Source: Gammaproteobacteria bacterium (GTDB lineage Bacteria; Pseudomonadota; Gammaproteobacteria; Steroidobacterales; Woeseiaceae). Taken from it: 64,000 bases of DNA. The stretch lies in contig JAOUHU010000006.1 of NCBI GenBank assembly GCA_029884455.1, forward strand, positions 37,606 to 101,605, read 5' to 3'. Positions 1 to 8,690 of this stretch are shown here, piece after piece. A program made the position numbers and the translations under genes. The notes under the pieces are model-generated. The model was not told the DNA's origin. It saw only the letters and a list, made by a program, of their open reading frames with translations, and did not search any database. How positions within the stretch are numbered: position 1 is the stretch's first letter; each line of letters begins with the position of its first letter.

Positions 1-495
1 GCCGCGACGCTGATTGAAAAGGAAATGGCGGCTGGTCGGATTGCCAAAGACGGCAAGAACTATCGATTGTTGTCTCAGGCCTGGCAATTGGCACAGGAGG
101 ACGCGAAGGCCATTCCGGCCCTGAAGGAATCGGCACGCTTGACAACCGATGGCGAGCTGGATGTTCGACTCGGCAATGCTTACCTGAACATTGGTGAATA
201 TGACGAATGTGTCACGGCCGTGAACAATGGCATTCGCAAAGGCGGTTTGAAGAGTGCGGACAACGCGCAGATTTCTCTCGGCATGTGTTTGTACAACCTG
301 CGCAGGTATCAGGATGCTATTAACGCGTTCCAGGCCGCAGCGAGAACAGAGCGATCCCGCAGGGTTGCCAATCAGTGGATCAGCGTGATTCGTGCTGACA
401 TCGAACGTAATGAACAAATCCGACTGGCCGAAGAGGCGGCTCGCAAGAAACGCGCCGAGATTGATGAACGGCTGCGTCGTAGCGGCCGGGCCTGA
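1..495 (+). CDS. TPR-repeat protein, C-terminal part (5' end outside window)
   Basis: The reading frame is open from base 1, so the gene starts upstream of the window; an internal ATG at 25 is probably not the real start. The visible 164 codons hold two recognisable tetratricopeptide repeats, one around GNAYLNIGEYDEC and one around LGMCLYNLRRYQDAINAF. The protein ends in a charged, Lys/Arg/Glu-rich tail that looks helical. TPRs are protein-protein scaffolds; the partner cannot be read from this fragment. In related gammaproteobacteria such TPR genes often close a TonB/ExbB/ExbD operon, which could be checked upstream but is not visible here. A strong hairpin follows the stop codon, so this is the last gene of its transcript. 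Confidence 0.75.
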   Translation, partial: AATLIEKEMAAGRIAKDGKNYRLLSQAWQLAQEDAKAIPALKESARLTTDGELDVRLGNAYLNIGEYDECVTAVNNGIRKGGLKSADNAQISLGMCLYNLRRYQDAINAFQAAARTERSRRVANQWISVIRADIERNEQIRLAEEAARKKRAEIDERLRRSGRA

Positions 496-531
496 CCGGC
501 CAAAAAGCTTAGAGCTAAGCCAACGATTGAT

Positions 532-561
532 AGGGCGTTGACGGGCTACCGTCAACGCCCT
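532..561 (+). terminator. Hairpin terminator after the TPR gene
   Basis: A perfect 13-bp inverted repeat (532-544 with 549-561, stem AGGGCGTTGACGG) closes on a 4-nt loop, 37 nt after the TPR stop codon. The tract after it is only mildly T-rich, so termination may be incomplete, but the stem is too long to be chance. Confidence 0.8.
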
Positions 562-597
562 TATAGTTCGCGCCGTCAAAAATAACGCAGACGCTTG

Positions 598-918
598 ATG
601 CCAAAAATTACCTACATCACCGTTGATGGAATGCGTCACGAGATAACCGTAGAGAACGGTTACACTGTCATGGAAGGCGCGATTAATAATGATATAGACG
701 GAATTGTGGCCGAATGCGGCGGCGCATGCGCCTGCGCGACGTGCCACAGCTATGTGGACGAGGCCTGGCTGGACAAGTTACCACCTATGGACGATATGGA
801 AGACAGCATGCTGGACGCCGCCTATGAGCGCAAAAGCAACAGCCGCCTCACTTGCCAGATAGAGGTTACCGATGAACTCGACGGGCTGGTTATTCACGTC
901 GCGGAAAACGAATACTGA
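598..918 (+). CDS. 2Fe-2S ferredoxin (adrenodoxin/putidaredoxin type)
   Basis: A 106-residue soluble electron carrier. The cluster ligands are Cys40, Cys46, Cys49 and Cys86, spaced C-x5-C-x2-C-x36-C as in vertebrate-type ferredoxins that serve P450s, Rieske oxygenases or Fe-S assembly. The acidic stretch after the third ligand (PPMDDMEDSMLD) matches the partner-docking helix of this family. I chose the ATG at 598 over the TTG directly before it (595) because the protein then begins MPKITY as in homologues. It follows a terminator and lies 24 nt before a peroxiredoxin. No dedicated reductase or oxygenase partner is encoded nearby, so the redox partner is unknown. Confidence 0.9.
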   Translation: MPKITYITVDGMRHEITVENGYTVMEGAINNDIDGIVAECGGACACATCHSYVDEAWLDKLPPMDDMEDSMLDAAYERKSNSRLTCQIEVTDELDGLVIHVAENEY

Positions 919-942
919 CGGGGTTTCCCGAGGAGCGTAGAA

Positions 943-1425
943 ATGGCGATCGCGGTAGGTAAAAAAATGCCGGCTGGAAGCTTCAGCGTGATGGGCGAGA
1001 ACGGGCCCGAAACATTGTCAACAGATGCACTTTTTGCGGGCAAGAAAGTAGTACTGGTTTCCGTGCCCGGCGCATTCACTCCAACCTGCTCCAAGGGCCA
1101 TCTTCCCGGCTACATCAGTCACGCCGATGAAATGTTGGCCCAGGGGGTCGATACAATCGCCTGCATGGCCGTAAATGACGTATTTGTCATGCATGCCTGG
1201 GGCAAGGATCGTGGTGTCGGCGACAAGGTGCTCATGCTGGCTGATGGTAATGGCGACTACACACGTGCCCTTGGCCTGGAACTCGATGCCACTGGATATG
1301 GCATGGGCCAGCGCGGCCAGCGCTTCGCCATAGTCGTTGACGACGGTGTTGCCACGCATGTCGCTGTCGAAGCGGCAGGCGAATTCAAGGTGAGCAAAGC
1401 TGAGGCTATTTTAGCGCAGCTGTAA
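943..1425 (+). CDS. Peroxiredoxin, Prx5-type
   Basis: A 160-residue thiol peroxidase that reduces hydrogen peroxide and alkyl hydroperoxides in the cytoplasm. The family signature PGAFTPTCS is present, which puts the peroxidatic cysteine at residue 49; the length is typical for the Prx5/AhpE-like redoxin group. A purine-rich ribosome site (GAGGAGCG) precedes the ATG. It is probably cotranscribed with the ferredoxin upstream (24-nt gap). The 3' end overlaps the convergent etfA gene tail-to-tail by 20 nt. The reductant (glutaredoxin, glutathione or thioredoxin) cannot be told from the sequence. Confidence 0.92.
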   Translation: MAIAVGKKMPAGSFSVMGENGPETLSTDALFAGKKVVLVSVPGAFTPTCSKGHLPGYISHADEMLAQGVDTIACMAVNDVFVMHAWGKDRGVGDKVLMLADGNGDYTRALGLELDATGYGMGQRGQRFAIVVDDGVATHVAVEAAGEFKVSKAEAILAQL

Positions 1426-2347
1426 GTTCGGGAACGATACTGAAAAGGTCGCCGACCAGACCAATGTCAGCGACTTCAAATATTGGCGCCTCCGCATCCT
1501 TGTTAATGGCAACGATGGTCCCCGCATCCTTGATCCCGGTCAGGTGCTGAATGGCACCCGAAATACCGATCGCAAGATACAGTTCCGGGGCAATGATTTT
1601 GCCGGTTTGGCCGACCTGCATCTCGTTCGGCACATAACCGGCGTCGACTGCCGCTCTCGATGCGCCGACCCCGGCGCCGAGTTTGTCTGCCAGTTCGAAA
1701 ATTATTTTGAAATTTTCGGAGCTCGCAAGGGCACGGCCCCCCGAAACGACTTTTGTCGCTGTTTGCAGATCGGGGCGGTCGGAAGAACCCGACTTCAAAT
1801 CAATGTAGCGTGTGTGCGCAGGAATCTCGGCGGAACAGCTGACACTTTCAATCGCGGCCTGACTGTTGCTCGCAACCGGCTGGTAGGAAGCCATGCGAAC
1901 GGTTGCCACGACTGGTTGATCCGAAGGTGCTTTCACGGTGAGTACCACGTTGCCGGCATAAATCGGCCGCTTGAACGTGTGTGAATCCAGGATAGCCATG
2001 ATGTCGCTGATCTGATTGACACCTAGCAGAGCGGCGACCCGCGGCATGAGGTCCCTGCCGAAAGTGGTGGACGGCCCGAATACGTGGCTGTAACCGGCGG
2101 CCAGCGCAACGACCTGCGGGGCCAAAGTTGCCGCAAGTGCATTGGCATTGGCTGTGTTTTCTACCGTCAGCACCCGACTCACCGCATCCAGTTTGGCGGC
2201 TTCCGCGGCTACCAGGCCGGCGGATTCGGCCATAACCAGGATATCGATGCTTGCAGCACTTACGCCAGTGGCACAGGCGACGGTCTTGGCGGTACTTTGA
2301 TTGAGCGACCGGCCATCGTGTTCGGCGATGATCAGGATCTTTGACAT
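1406..2347 (-). CDS. etfA: Electron transfer flavoprotein subunit alpha
   Basis: A 313-residue ETF alpha subunit that, with EtfB, accepts electrons from acyl-CoA and other flavin dehydrogenases and passes them to ETF-ubiquinone oxidoreductase. The C-terminal FAD-binding domain is clear: VVSGGRALAS, the GQTGKIIAPELYLAIGISGAIQH stretch and the final VAINKDAEAPIFEVADIGLVGDLF block. It overlaps etfB by one base, so the pair is translationally coupled. Its 3' end overlaps the convergent peroxiredoxin gene. Together with fadJ at about 28-30 kb it points to fatty-acid oxidation, although no acyl-CoA dehydrogenase lies in the window. Confidence 0.96.
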   Translation of the reverse strand: MSKILIIAEHDGRSLNQSTAKTVACATGVSAASIDILVMAESAGLVAAEAAKLDAVSRVLTVENTANANALAATLAPQVVALAAGYSHVFGPSTTFGRDLMPRVAALLGVNQISDIMAILDSHTFKRPIYAGNVVLTVKAPSDQPVVATVRMASYQPVASNSQAAIESVSCSAEIPAHTRYIDLKSGSSDRPDLQTATKVVSGGRALASSENFKIIFELADKLGAGVGASRAAVDAGYVPNEMQVGQTGKIIAPELYLAIGISGAIQHLTGIKDAGTIVAINKDAEAPIFEVADIGLVGDLFSIVPELTAALK

Positions 2348-3096
2348 CAGAGTAACCCCTTGTCTTTGAGTGCTGCGATCAAGCCAGCAACATCCTCAAC
2401 CATTACACCTTTCTGGCGCTCCGCAGGCGGCTCAAAACGCAGCTCCTCGAGCCGCGGTGCTACGGAAACGCCAAGATCCTGCAAAGAAATCTCGTCCAGG
2501 GGTTTCTTCTTGGCTTTCATGATGTCCGGGAGTTTGACGTAGCGCGGCTCGTTGAGGCGCAGGTCAACGCTGATAACGGCCGGTAAATCGATCTCAATGG
2601 TTTCCAGGCCGACATCGACCTCGCGCACTACGCGCGCCATGTTGCCATTGAGCTCGAGTTTCGAAGCAAACGTCGCCTGTGGCCGATTCCAAAGCGCCGC
2701 GAGCATCTGTGCCGTCTGGCTGTTGTCGTCATCGATGGCCTGTTTGCCCAGAATGACCAGGCCAGGATTCTCCCGTTTAGCGATCTCAAGCAGCGCCCGG
2801 GCCCGGCCCAGGGCGTCAGTCGGCTGGTCCACCTTTATCAAAATGGCGCGATCAGCACCCATAGCAAGTCCGGTGCGCAATTGCTGCTGTGCGTCAGCCG
2901 GACCTATCGACACAACAATTACCTCGTTGGCCTCACCGCGTTCCTTGATCCGCAGCGCCTCCTCGAGTGCAATCTCGTCGAACGGATTAATGCTCATTTT
3001 CACGCCATCCGTTTCCACGCCGGTGCCATCAGCTTTGACCCGTACACGAACGTTGTAATCAACGACCCGTTTCAGGCCGACCAGTATCTTGTCCAC
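2347..3096 (-). CDS. etfB: Electron transfer flavoprotein subunit beta
   Basis: A 249-residue ETF beta subunit, the AMP-binding partner of EtfA. It opens with the family's KILVGLKRVVDYN and contains DEIALEEALRIKE and the GKQAIDDDNSQTAQMLAALW block. The reading frame extends to 3144, but I place the start at the GTG at 3096. That gives the family's usual 249 residues, and a GGGGA ribosome site lies 8 nt upstream; the 16 extra residues of the longer form (MGSRAHPTNQQ...) do not look like ETF sequence. First gene of the etfB-etfA operon, divergent from the sulfurtransferase gene. Confidence 0.93.
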   Translation of the reverse strand: MDKILVGLKRVVDYNVRVRVKADGTGVETDGVKMSINPFDEIALEEALRIKERGEANEVIVVSIGPADAQQQLRTGLAMGADRAILIKVDQPTDALGRARALLEIAKRENPGLVILGKQAIDDDNSQTAQMLAALWNRPQATFASKLELNGNMARVVREVDVGLETIEIDLPAVISVDLRLNEPRYVKLPDIMKAKKKPLDEISLQDLGVSVAPRLEELRFEPPAERQKGVMVEDVAGLIAALKDKGLL

Positions 3097-3213
3097 GAAT
3101 GGAATCCCCACTTGCTGATTTGTTGGGTGGGCGCGTGAGCCCACGGCCAGCTATTGTCCATGACGTTTTGAGCGTGTACAAGGCTTGGTGTCGCTTCTGG
3201 TAACGGGGTAGCC

Positions 3214-4065
3214 GTGCCTGACCAAAACAGTTTGATTTCAGTTGCAGAGCTTGCCCGATGCATCGATGAGGACAAGTTGCGGATCATAGATTGTCGTTTT
3301 GATCTGCTTGCACCGAGCGCGGGTAGACGGGCCTATCTTGAGGCCCACATCCCGGGGGCGGTGTATGCCGACCTGGATCACGACCTGTCCGCACCCGTCG
3401 GTATGACAACCGGGCGGCATCCGCTGCCTGACATCGAATGCATTGCCGCAGCCTTTGGACGCATGGGAATTGATGATGCGACCACTGTGGTTGTCTATGA
3501 CGAGCGCAGCGGGGCCGTGGCAGCCCGCGCGTGGTGGATGCTGCGTTGGCTCGGGCACAGCAGGGTTGCGGTGCTGGACGGTGGACTTGCCGCCTGGCAG
3601 GAAGCCGGCTTTGCACTTCAGGCAGGTGTGGTGGCGGTACCGAATCGAGAGTTCATTGCACGGGCGCAACACGACTGGATCATAAGCACCGACAGTATTG
3701 CGGCCGGCCTTGGGCGGGGTCTGAGGCTGCTCGATGCCCGGGCCAGCAGGCGCTTCGAGGGCCTGGCCGAGCCTATCGATGCGGTTGCAGGGCATATTCC
3801 GGGAGCTATCAATCTGCCGTTTGAACGCTGCCTGGAAGCTGACGGGCGTTTTCGTCGCCCTGGCGCACTGCGCGAAATCCTCGCAAGTGTACTTGGCGGC
3901 CCTGGGGAGACGAACTTGGCGGTCATGTGCGGCTCAGGTGTCACCGCTTGCCATCTGATCCTGGCATCCAAACTGGCCGGTTTGCCTGAACCAAGGCTCT
4001 ATGCCGGGTCGTGGAGTGAGTGGATACGCGACCCGGGCCGCCCGGTGGCGACCGGGCCCGCCTGA
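3214..4065 (+). CDS. sseA: Sulfurtransferase, 3-mercaptopyruvate type
   Basis: A 283-residue two-domain rhodanese-fold enzyme. The N-terminal domain (about 8-135) is non-catalytic; the C-terminal domain (about 155-280) carries the active loop CGSGVTA with the catalytic cysteine at residue 239. The CG[S/T]GVTA loop marks mercaptopyruvate sulfurtransferases rather than thiosulfate:cyanide rhodaneses, so the expected reaction is sulfur transfer from 3-mercaptopyruvate to a thiol acceptor. It starts at a GTG. Transcription is divergent from etfB, with about 117 nt between the two starts. A thiosulfate preference cannot be excluded from sequence. Confidence 0.9.
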   Translation: MPDQNSLISVAELARCIDEDKLRIIDCRFDLLAPSAGRRAYLEAHIPGAVYADLDHDLSAPVGMTTGRHPLPDIECIAAAFGRMGIDDATTVVVYDERSGAVAARAWWMLRWLGHSRVAVLDGGLAAWQEAGFALQAGVVAVPNREFIARAQHDWIISTDSIAAGLGRGLRLLDARASRRFEGLAEPIDAVAGHIPGAINLPFERCLEADGRFRRPGALREILASVLGGPGETNLAVMCGSGVTACHLILASKLAGLPEPRLYAGSWSEWIRDPGRPVATGPA

Positions 4066-4204
4066 GAGCCCGGATGCGCGTTCCGGGGTTCGCGGAAGCG
4101 GCATGAACTTAATCCAATTTCTGGCAGTCAAAAGCAAATAGTGAGAGCATCTGTGAGGGCTGTGGACAGATGCCCTAAGGTCGAAAATTGGATCAGTATA
4201 AATC

Positions 4205-4684
4205 ATGATAAAACAAAGCGTTATATGTTTTTCTTTATGTTTTTTAGTAGCTTGTGCGGCTAGTGATTCCAGCCCCGATCCGGCCGATTCCGTGGTATCA
4301 AATGCAGGCTCGGATTGCATCTCGGAAAGCTCTATCCGAGACTACACCGTACTGGATGAATCCAACCTGATCGTGCGCGAGTCGCGTAGCCGGGCATATC
4401 ATGTCGAGCTGACGCGACCTGCTTATGGGCTCAGGTCGAGCTGGCAGCTCGGGTTTCGAAGTTCAGCAGGTCGGATTTGTGGCGGCACCAGCGACATTAT
4501 CGTTGTGGATGGAAGCCTTGGCGGCTCGAGTTTCGATCGAACGATACGCATCCGTTCGATTCGGCGTCTGTCGCCGGAAGATGAAGAGGATTTACTAATC
4601 CGGTTTGGCAAGAAGGAACCGGAAATTGAACAACCGCGGCAACCCGAAGCGATTGAGGGAGCCGAGGTAGAAGAGCTGGACTAG
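4205..4684 (+). CDS. DUF6491-family lipoprotein
   Basis: A 159-residue exported protein of unknown function. A short signal sequence ends in the lipobox LVAC (Cys17), so it should be a lipoprotein, and no Asp follows the cysteine. The mature part matches the pattern I associate with DUF6491: a cysteine early in the domain (DCISESSIRDYTVLD), a YHVELTR strand, a second cysteine in RICGG, and a closing segment (RSIRRLSPEDEEDLLIRFG). The tail is acidic and low in complexity. Monocistronic: about 140 nt of spacer precede it and a strong intrinsic terminator follows. Family assignment is from pattern recognition only. Confidence 0.75.
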   Translation: MIKQSVICFSLCFLVACAASDSSPDPADSVVSNAGSDCISESSIRDYTVLDESNLIVRESRSRAYHVELTRPAYGLRSSWQLGFRSSAGRICGGTSDIIVVDGSLGGSSFDRTIRIRSIRRLSPEDEEDLLIRFGKKEPEIEQPRQPEAIEGAEVEELD

Positions 4685-4745
4685 GTCGCGATCGGTTCCC
4701 GAAAGTACGACCCAGTCACGCAATCCGCAATCTCCGTGCGGACCC

Positions 4746-4783
4746 ACCCGGCCAATCGAAGGGTTGGCCGGGTTTTATTTTTG
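4746..4783 (+). terminator. Rho-independent terminator after the DUF6491 gene
   Basis: A perfect 10-bp stem (4746-4755 ACCCGGCCAA with 4764-4773) with an 8-nt loop is followed at once by a T-rich tract (TTTTATTTTT). It sits 62 nt after the stop codon and 103 nt before alaA, so it isolates the two transcripts. Confidence 0.92.
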
Positions 4784-4886
4784 CACCCACGAATGCCGTT
4801 TGTGCCTGAGATTTTGTTTCTTTGCTTGCGATGCGCTTGCAGCGCCGTGACAATCGGGCCTCCCAAGATCAGCTGTTGTCGAAACG

Positions 4887-6101
4887 ATGCCAAGACCGAT
4901 TCAGTCCAGTGCGACCCTGCGTGGTGTGAAATATGAGATTCGGGGCCAACTCGCGCATAGGGCTCACGAGCTGGAAAAGCGTGGTTACGAAATTATCTCA
5001 CTGAATATCGGCAACCCCGGGCTGTTCGGATTTCGGACGCCTGAGACCATGCGTCTTGCCATGATTGAGAATCTCGGTCATGCCGAACCATACTGTCACC
5101 AAAAGGGAATTTTTCCTGCGCGTGAGGCGATCGTTATGCAGCAGCAGGAACGCGGCATTCGTGGCATCAGCGTAGAGGATGTATTCATCGGTAACGGCGT
5201 CAGTGAACTGATTGATCTGTCGCTACGAGCCTTGTTGAATCGGGGTGATGAAGTTCTTGTGCCCAGCCCGGACTATCCCTTGTGGTCGGCCGCGGTAGCG
5301 CTGAATGGCGGAGTGGTTCGCTACTACGACTGCGCAGTGGAGCGAGATTTTCAGCCCTCCGCGGCAGAAATTGAAGCCAGCATCGGCCCCAGGACAAAGG
5401 CCATCGTCATCATCAACCCGAATAATCCCAGCGGTGCAGTTTATGACGAGGCAACGCTGCGCGAGATCACTCAGGTTGCCGAAAAGAATAGCATCGTAGT
5501 TCTCGCGGACGAAATCTACGACCAGATGGTCTATGACGATGCGAAGTTCGTGCCGCTCGCGACGTTGGTCGAGAATACTGTTTGTTTGACTTTTTCCGGA
5601 CTGTCGAAGATTTACCGAGCATGCGGCTATCGCGTTGGTTGGTGCGTTTTTAGCGGCCAGCTGGAACGCGCCGCAGACTTCATGCATGGCATGGAATTGC
5701 TGGCTTCGCTGCGTTTGTGCAGCAACGTTCCGGGCCAGTGGGCGGTGCAAACGGCCTTAGGCGGGTACCAAAGTATCCAGCCACTGGTGCAGCCAGGTGG
5801 CCGGTTGTACCAGTCGCGGCAGACAGTCATCGAGCGCGTGGTCGATAGCCCCTATCTGTCGTTGCACGCGCCGATGGGTGCGATGTATGCCTTCATCCGC
5901 ATCGATGAGCGGTGTTCGCGGCAGCTGGACGATCGCGCTTTTGCGCTGCGATTGCTGGAGGAACAGCATGTGCTGGTCGCACCGGGCAGCAGCTTTAATA
6001 CGCCATATACGGATCATTTCCGAATTACGACTTTGCCGGACCCGCAGACCTTGCACGTGGTCTTTGACCGCATGAACCTGATTCTTGAGAAAGCAGCGTA
6101 A
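4887..6101 (+). CDS. alaA: Alanine-synthesising aminotransferase, AlaA type
   Basis: A 404-residue fold-type I PLP aminotransferase, nearly the length of E. coli AlaA (405). Hallmarks are the substrate-binding SLNIGNPG region near residue 40, NPNNPSG at 177-183, ADEIYDQM at 208-215 and the PLP-binding lysine in SGLSK (Lys241), followed by the RVGW strand. The expected reaction is glutamate plus pyruvate to alanine and 2-oxoglutarate. The stop codon is 3 nt before the AddB-like gene, so all three genes to 12.04 kb are probably one transcript; that pairing with DNA repair is positional, not an obvious functional link. Confidence 0.93.
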   Translation: MPRPIQSSATLRGVKYEIRGQLAHRAHELEKRGYEIISLNIGNPGLFGFRTPETMRLAMIENLGHAEPYCHQKGIFPAREAIVMQQQERGIRGISVEDVFIGNGVSELIDLSLRALLNRGDEVLVPSPDYPLWSAAVALNGGVVRYYDCAVERDFQPSAAEIEASIGPRTKAIVIINPNNPSGAVYDEATLREITQVAEKNSIVVLADEIYDQMVYDDAKFVPLATLVENTVCLTFSGLSKIYRACGYRVGWCVFSGQLERAADFMHGMELLASLRLCSNVPGQWAVQTALGGYQSIQPLVQPGGRLYQSRQTVIERVVDSPYLSLHAPMGAMYAFIRIDERCSRQLDDRAFALRLLEEQHVLVAPGSSFNTPYTDHFRITTLPDPQTLHVVFDRMNLILEKAA

Positions 6102-6104
6102 GGT

Positions 6105-8690
6105 ATGCCGGACTGGCTGGATGCTGCGCTGCGTGACTCGTCGCAGGTGGTTACAGCCAGCCGCAGACTCGCCAGAAGCCTGCAGGTCGAGTACTCGAAA
6201 GCCCGCATAGCCGCCGGCGCAACCGCTTGGAAAAGTCCGGAAATCCTGCACTGGCAGGACTGGTTGTCACGGTACATCGCCGACAGCGATGGCCTGGCTG
6301 ACTTACCCGCGCGAATTACTGTGCAGCAAAGCCGAATTCTCTGGGAGCAATGCGTGCAACGCGAAGTGCCGGACCCATTGCTCAACATCGGCATGATTGT
6401 GCGCCAGTGCCGCGAGACCTGGAACCGCCTGTTGGAGTGGCGCATTCAGCTGTCGGAATGTCAGCGCGCGGCGCGCAACCGTGACCAGCGGCTGTTCGCG
6501 CGGGTGGCTGACGCTTACCGATCGATTCTGCGGCGGGAGCACTGGATTGACGATGCCGGAATGGCGGAACTGGCTTTGCAGCAAATTCTGTCTGGCCGAG
6601 CGAAACCGGCTGGAAAACTGACATTGGCGGGTTTCGATCGGCTCACGCCACAGCAGCAGTCAGTTGTGGCGGCGATAGCGAAACTCGGCTCGACGATCGG
6701 GATGGCGCCGCAGAAGCCCGCCAACAGGGAGCTTGCGCTGCACGTTGCAGAATCAAATGATGCCGAGCTTCGCACTGCGGGTGCCTGGGCACGCCAGCAA
6801 TTGTTACAGGATCCGGCATTACGTGTGGCGATCATAGTCACGCAGCTGGAACAGGACGCCGGGCGCAGCCTGCGCCTGATAAAAGAGGGGCTGATTCCCG
6901 GTTGGCAAAATGCCTCGCAGCAAGATAATCAGGTCATTAATATCTCCTATGGGCGCAAGCTGCTGGAATATCCTGCCATCGCTATGGCGCTGCTGGCGCT
7001 ACGCTGGTTGCACAGCGACTTGACAACGGTTGAGGTCAGCCGCTTGCTGCAAAGTAATTTGCTCGACTCGAATGCCAGCGATGCATTGGCTCGCGTAGAG
7101 CTGCGCCTGCGACAGCTACCCGACCAAGGCTGGTCACCACAGGCGTTGCTGGCTGAGATTTCATCAGGCTATGGTCTCGTACCGGGCGCAGCCGCTCGCA
7201 TTCAGCACATCGCGCAGTATCGTGAGCGTCTGCCGCGACGTCAGTCGCCAGCAGCATGGGTTGCAATGTTTGATGCGGTCCTTGGCACTCTGGGTTGGCC
7301 CGGATCTGCGCCGCTCGACAGCGGCGAATTCCAGTTGATCAATCGTTGGCGCGAACTCCTGAACGATGTTGCGCGTCTTGAGCTTGTCAGTTCTGCGATG
7401 ACCTGCGGCGAGTCATTAGCGCGCATCGCGTCGATCGCGGCTGAGACGGTGTATCAGCCTGAATCGGAGCAGGCCGTGGTGCAAGTCTTGGGGCCCCTTG
7501 AGGCGGCCGGGCTGCAGTTTGACAGGCTCTGGATCACCGGAGTCAGCGATCAGGACTGGCCGGCGCGCAGCAGGCCCCTGGCGTTACTGTCGCGCGAATT
7601 GCAGCGCAGCCATACCATGCCTGATGCAACACCGGCAGACACGCTGGAGTTTTCCAGGACCGTGCTGCAACGACTTGCCGCCAGTACCGAACAGCTCATC
7701 GCAAGTTTTGCGAGCGTCGAGGATGGAGCACAACGATCAGCCAGCGAATTGCTGCACGAGTTTTCTATCGGCGCGCCTGCCAACGTTGCAGATCCAGGAT
7801 GGCGGGCACGCGCGCTGTGCGAATCGGGTGTGCGACTCGTGCGACTGGCAGATCCGGTCCCGCCGGTTACCGCTTCCGAAATTATCTCGGGCGGAGCAGC
7901 GACGCTACAACGGCAGCGCGAAGATCCATTCAGCGCTTTTGTGACCGGACGACTTGGAGTCCGAGTGTTGGCGCCGATCGCCGCAGGATTATTACCGAAC
8001 CTCCGTGGAAGCCTGATCCACGCTGCGCTGCATCGACTGTATGAGCAGTGCCCGTCACGACAGCAAATCAGCGCATGGCTTGACGCCGATCTGGATGCAC
8101 GCATCGAGCGGGCGGTTCAGGCAGCGTTCCGCCCCCGGGAAAAAAATGCGGATGCCGTGTTGCATGGTTTGCTGCAACTCGAGAAGGGACGCGTCCGAAA
8201 ATTATTGCGCCGGGTCGTCGAGCTGGATACAAACCGCGATTTTCTGCGCGTCTACGCGGTTGAGCAAAAACTTGCGACCAGCGTTGCAGGCATAAACCTG
8301 CGCTTGCGTGCGGACCGTGTTGATCAGCATGCAAGCGGTGAAATGCTGATATTTGATTACAAAACAGGAGTGCCCAGGTCATTGCTTGACCGCAACGAGA
8401 GCCCGCGGGACCTGCAACTATTGGTCTATGCGCGCGCCTTGTCCGATGCGGTGGGTGGTATTGGCCTGTTTAATATTGATTCGCGGCAGATCGCGCTGGA
8501 TGCATTCGGGCGAGACCAGCTGCCGGGTACGGCCTGGGATGTACGGCTCGCTGAGTGGCAAGAGTCGGTAACCCGGGTGGCGATGCAAATGGCGGCTGGC
8601 GACGTCCGGGTCGCACGTTGGCAAACCACTCGTTCCGCACGTTCACTGGCCTTGTTGAGCCGTTACCAGGAGATATTGCGTGAGCAATGA
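6105..8690 (+). CDS. AddB-like recombination/repair nuclease subunit
   Basis: An 861-residue protein resembling the inactivated-helicase/nuclease partner of AddAB-type enzymes. The N-terminal and middle parts are helicase-like without a Walker A motif (for example LVTASRRLARSL-like entry, IVTQLEQDAGR, LGPLEAAGLQFDRLWITG). The C-terminus carries a RecB-type PD-(D/E)xK nuclease: RADRVDQH followed by DYKTG (Asp751, Lys753) and a QLLVYARAL helix. The gene overlaps the next one by 11 nt, so the two subunits are coupled. In this clade such proteins are usually named only 'probable DNA repair protein'. No iron-sulfur cysteine cluster like that of Bacillus AddB is visible around the nuclease. Confidence 0.82.
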   Translation: MPDWLDAALRDSSQVVTASRRLARSLQVEYSKARIAAGATAWKSPEILHWQDWLSRYIADSDGLADLPARITVQQSRILWEQCVQREVPDPLLNIGMIVRQCRETWNRLLEWRIQLSECQRAARNRDQRLFARVADAYRSILRREHWIDDAGMAELALQQILSGRAKPAGKLTLAGFDRLTPQQQSVVAAIAKLGSTIGMAPQKPANRELALHVAESNDAELRTAGAWARQQLLQDPALRVAIIVTQLEQDAGRSLRLIKEGLIPGWQNASQQDNQVINISYGRKLLEYPAIAMALLALRWLHSDLTTVEVSRLLQSNLLDSNASDALARVELRLRQLPDQGWSPQALLAEISSGYGLVPGAAARIQHIAQYRERLPRRQSPAAWVAMFDAVLGTLGWPGSAPLDSGEFQLINRWRELLNDVARLELVSSAMTCGESLARIASIAAETVYQPESEQAVVQVLGPLEAAGLQFDRLWITGVSDQDWPARSRPLALLSRELQRSHTMPDATPADTLEFSRTVLQRLAASTEQLIASFASVEDGAQRSASELLHEFSIGAPANVADPGWRARALCESGVRLVRLADPVPPVTASEIISGGAATLQRQREDPFSAFVTGRLGVRVLAPIAAGLLPNLRGSLIHAALHRLYEQCPSRQQISAWLDADLDARIERAVQAAFRPREKNADAVLHGLLQLEKGRVRKLLRRVVELDTNRDFLRVYAVEQKLATSVAGINLRLRADRVDQHASGEMLIFDYKTGVPRSLLDRNESPRDLQLLVYARALSDAVGGIGLFNIDSRQIALDAFGRDQLPGTAWDVRLAEWQESVTRVAMQMAAGDVRVARWQTTRSARSLALLSRYQEILREQ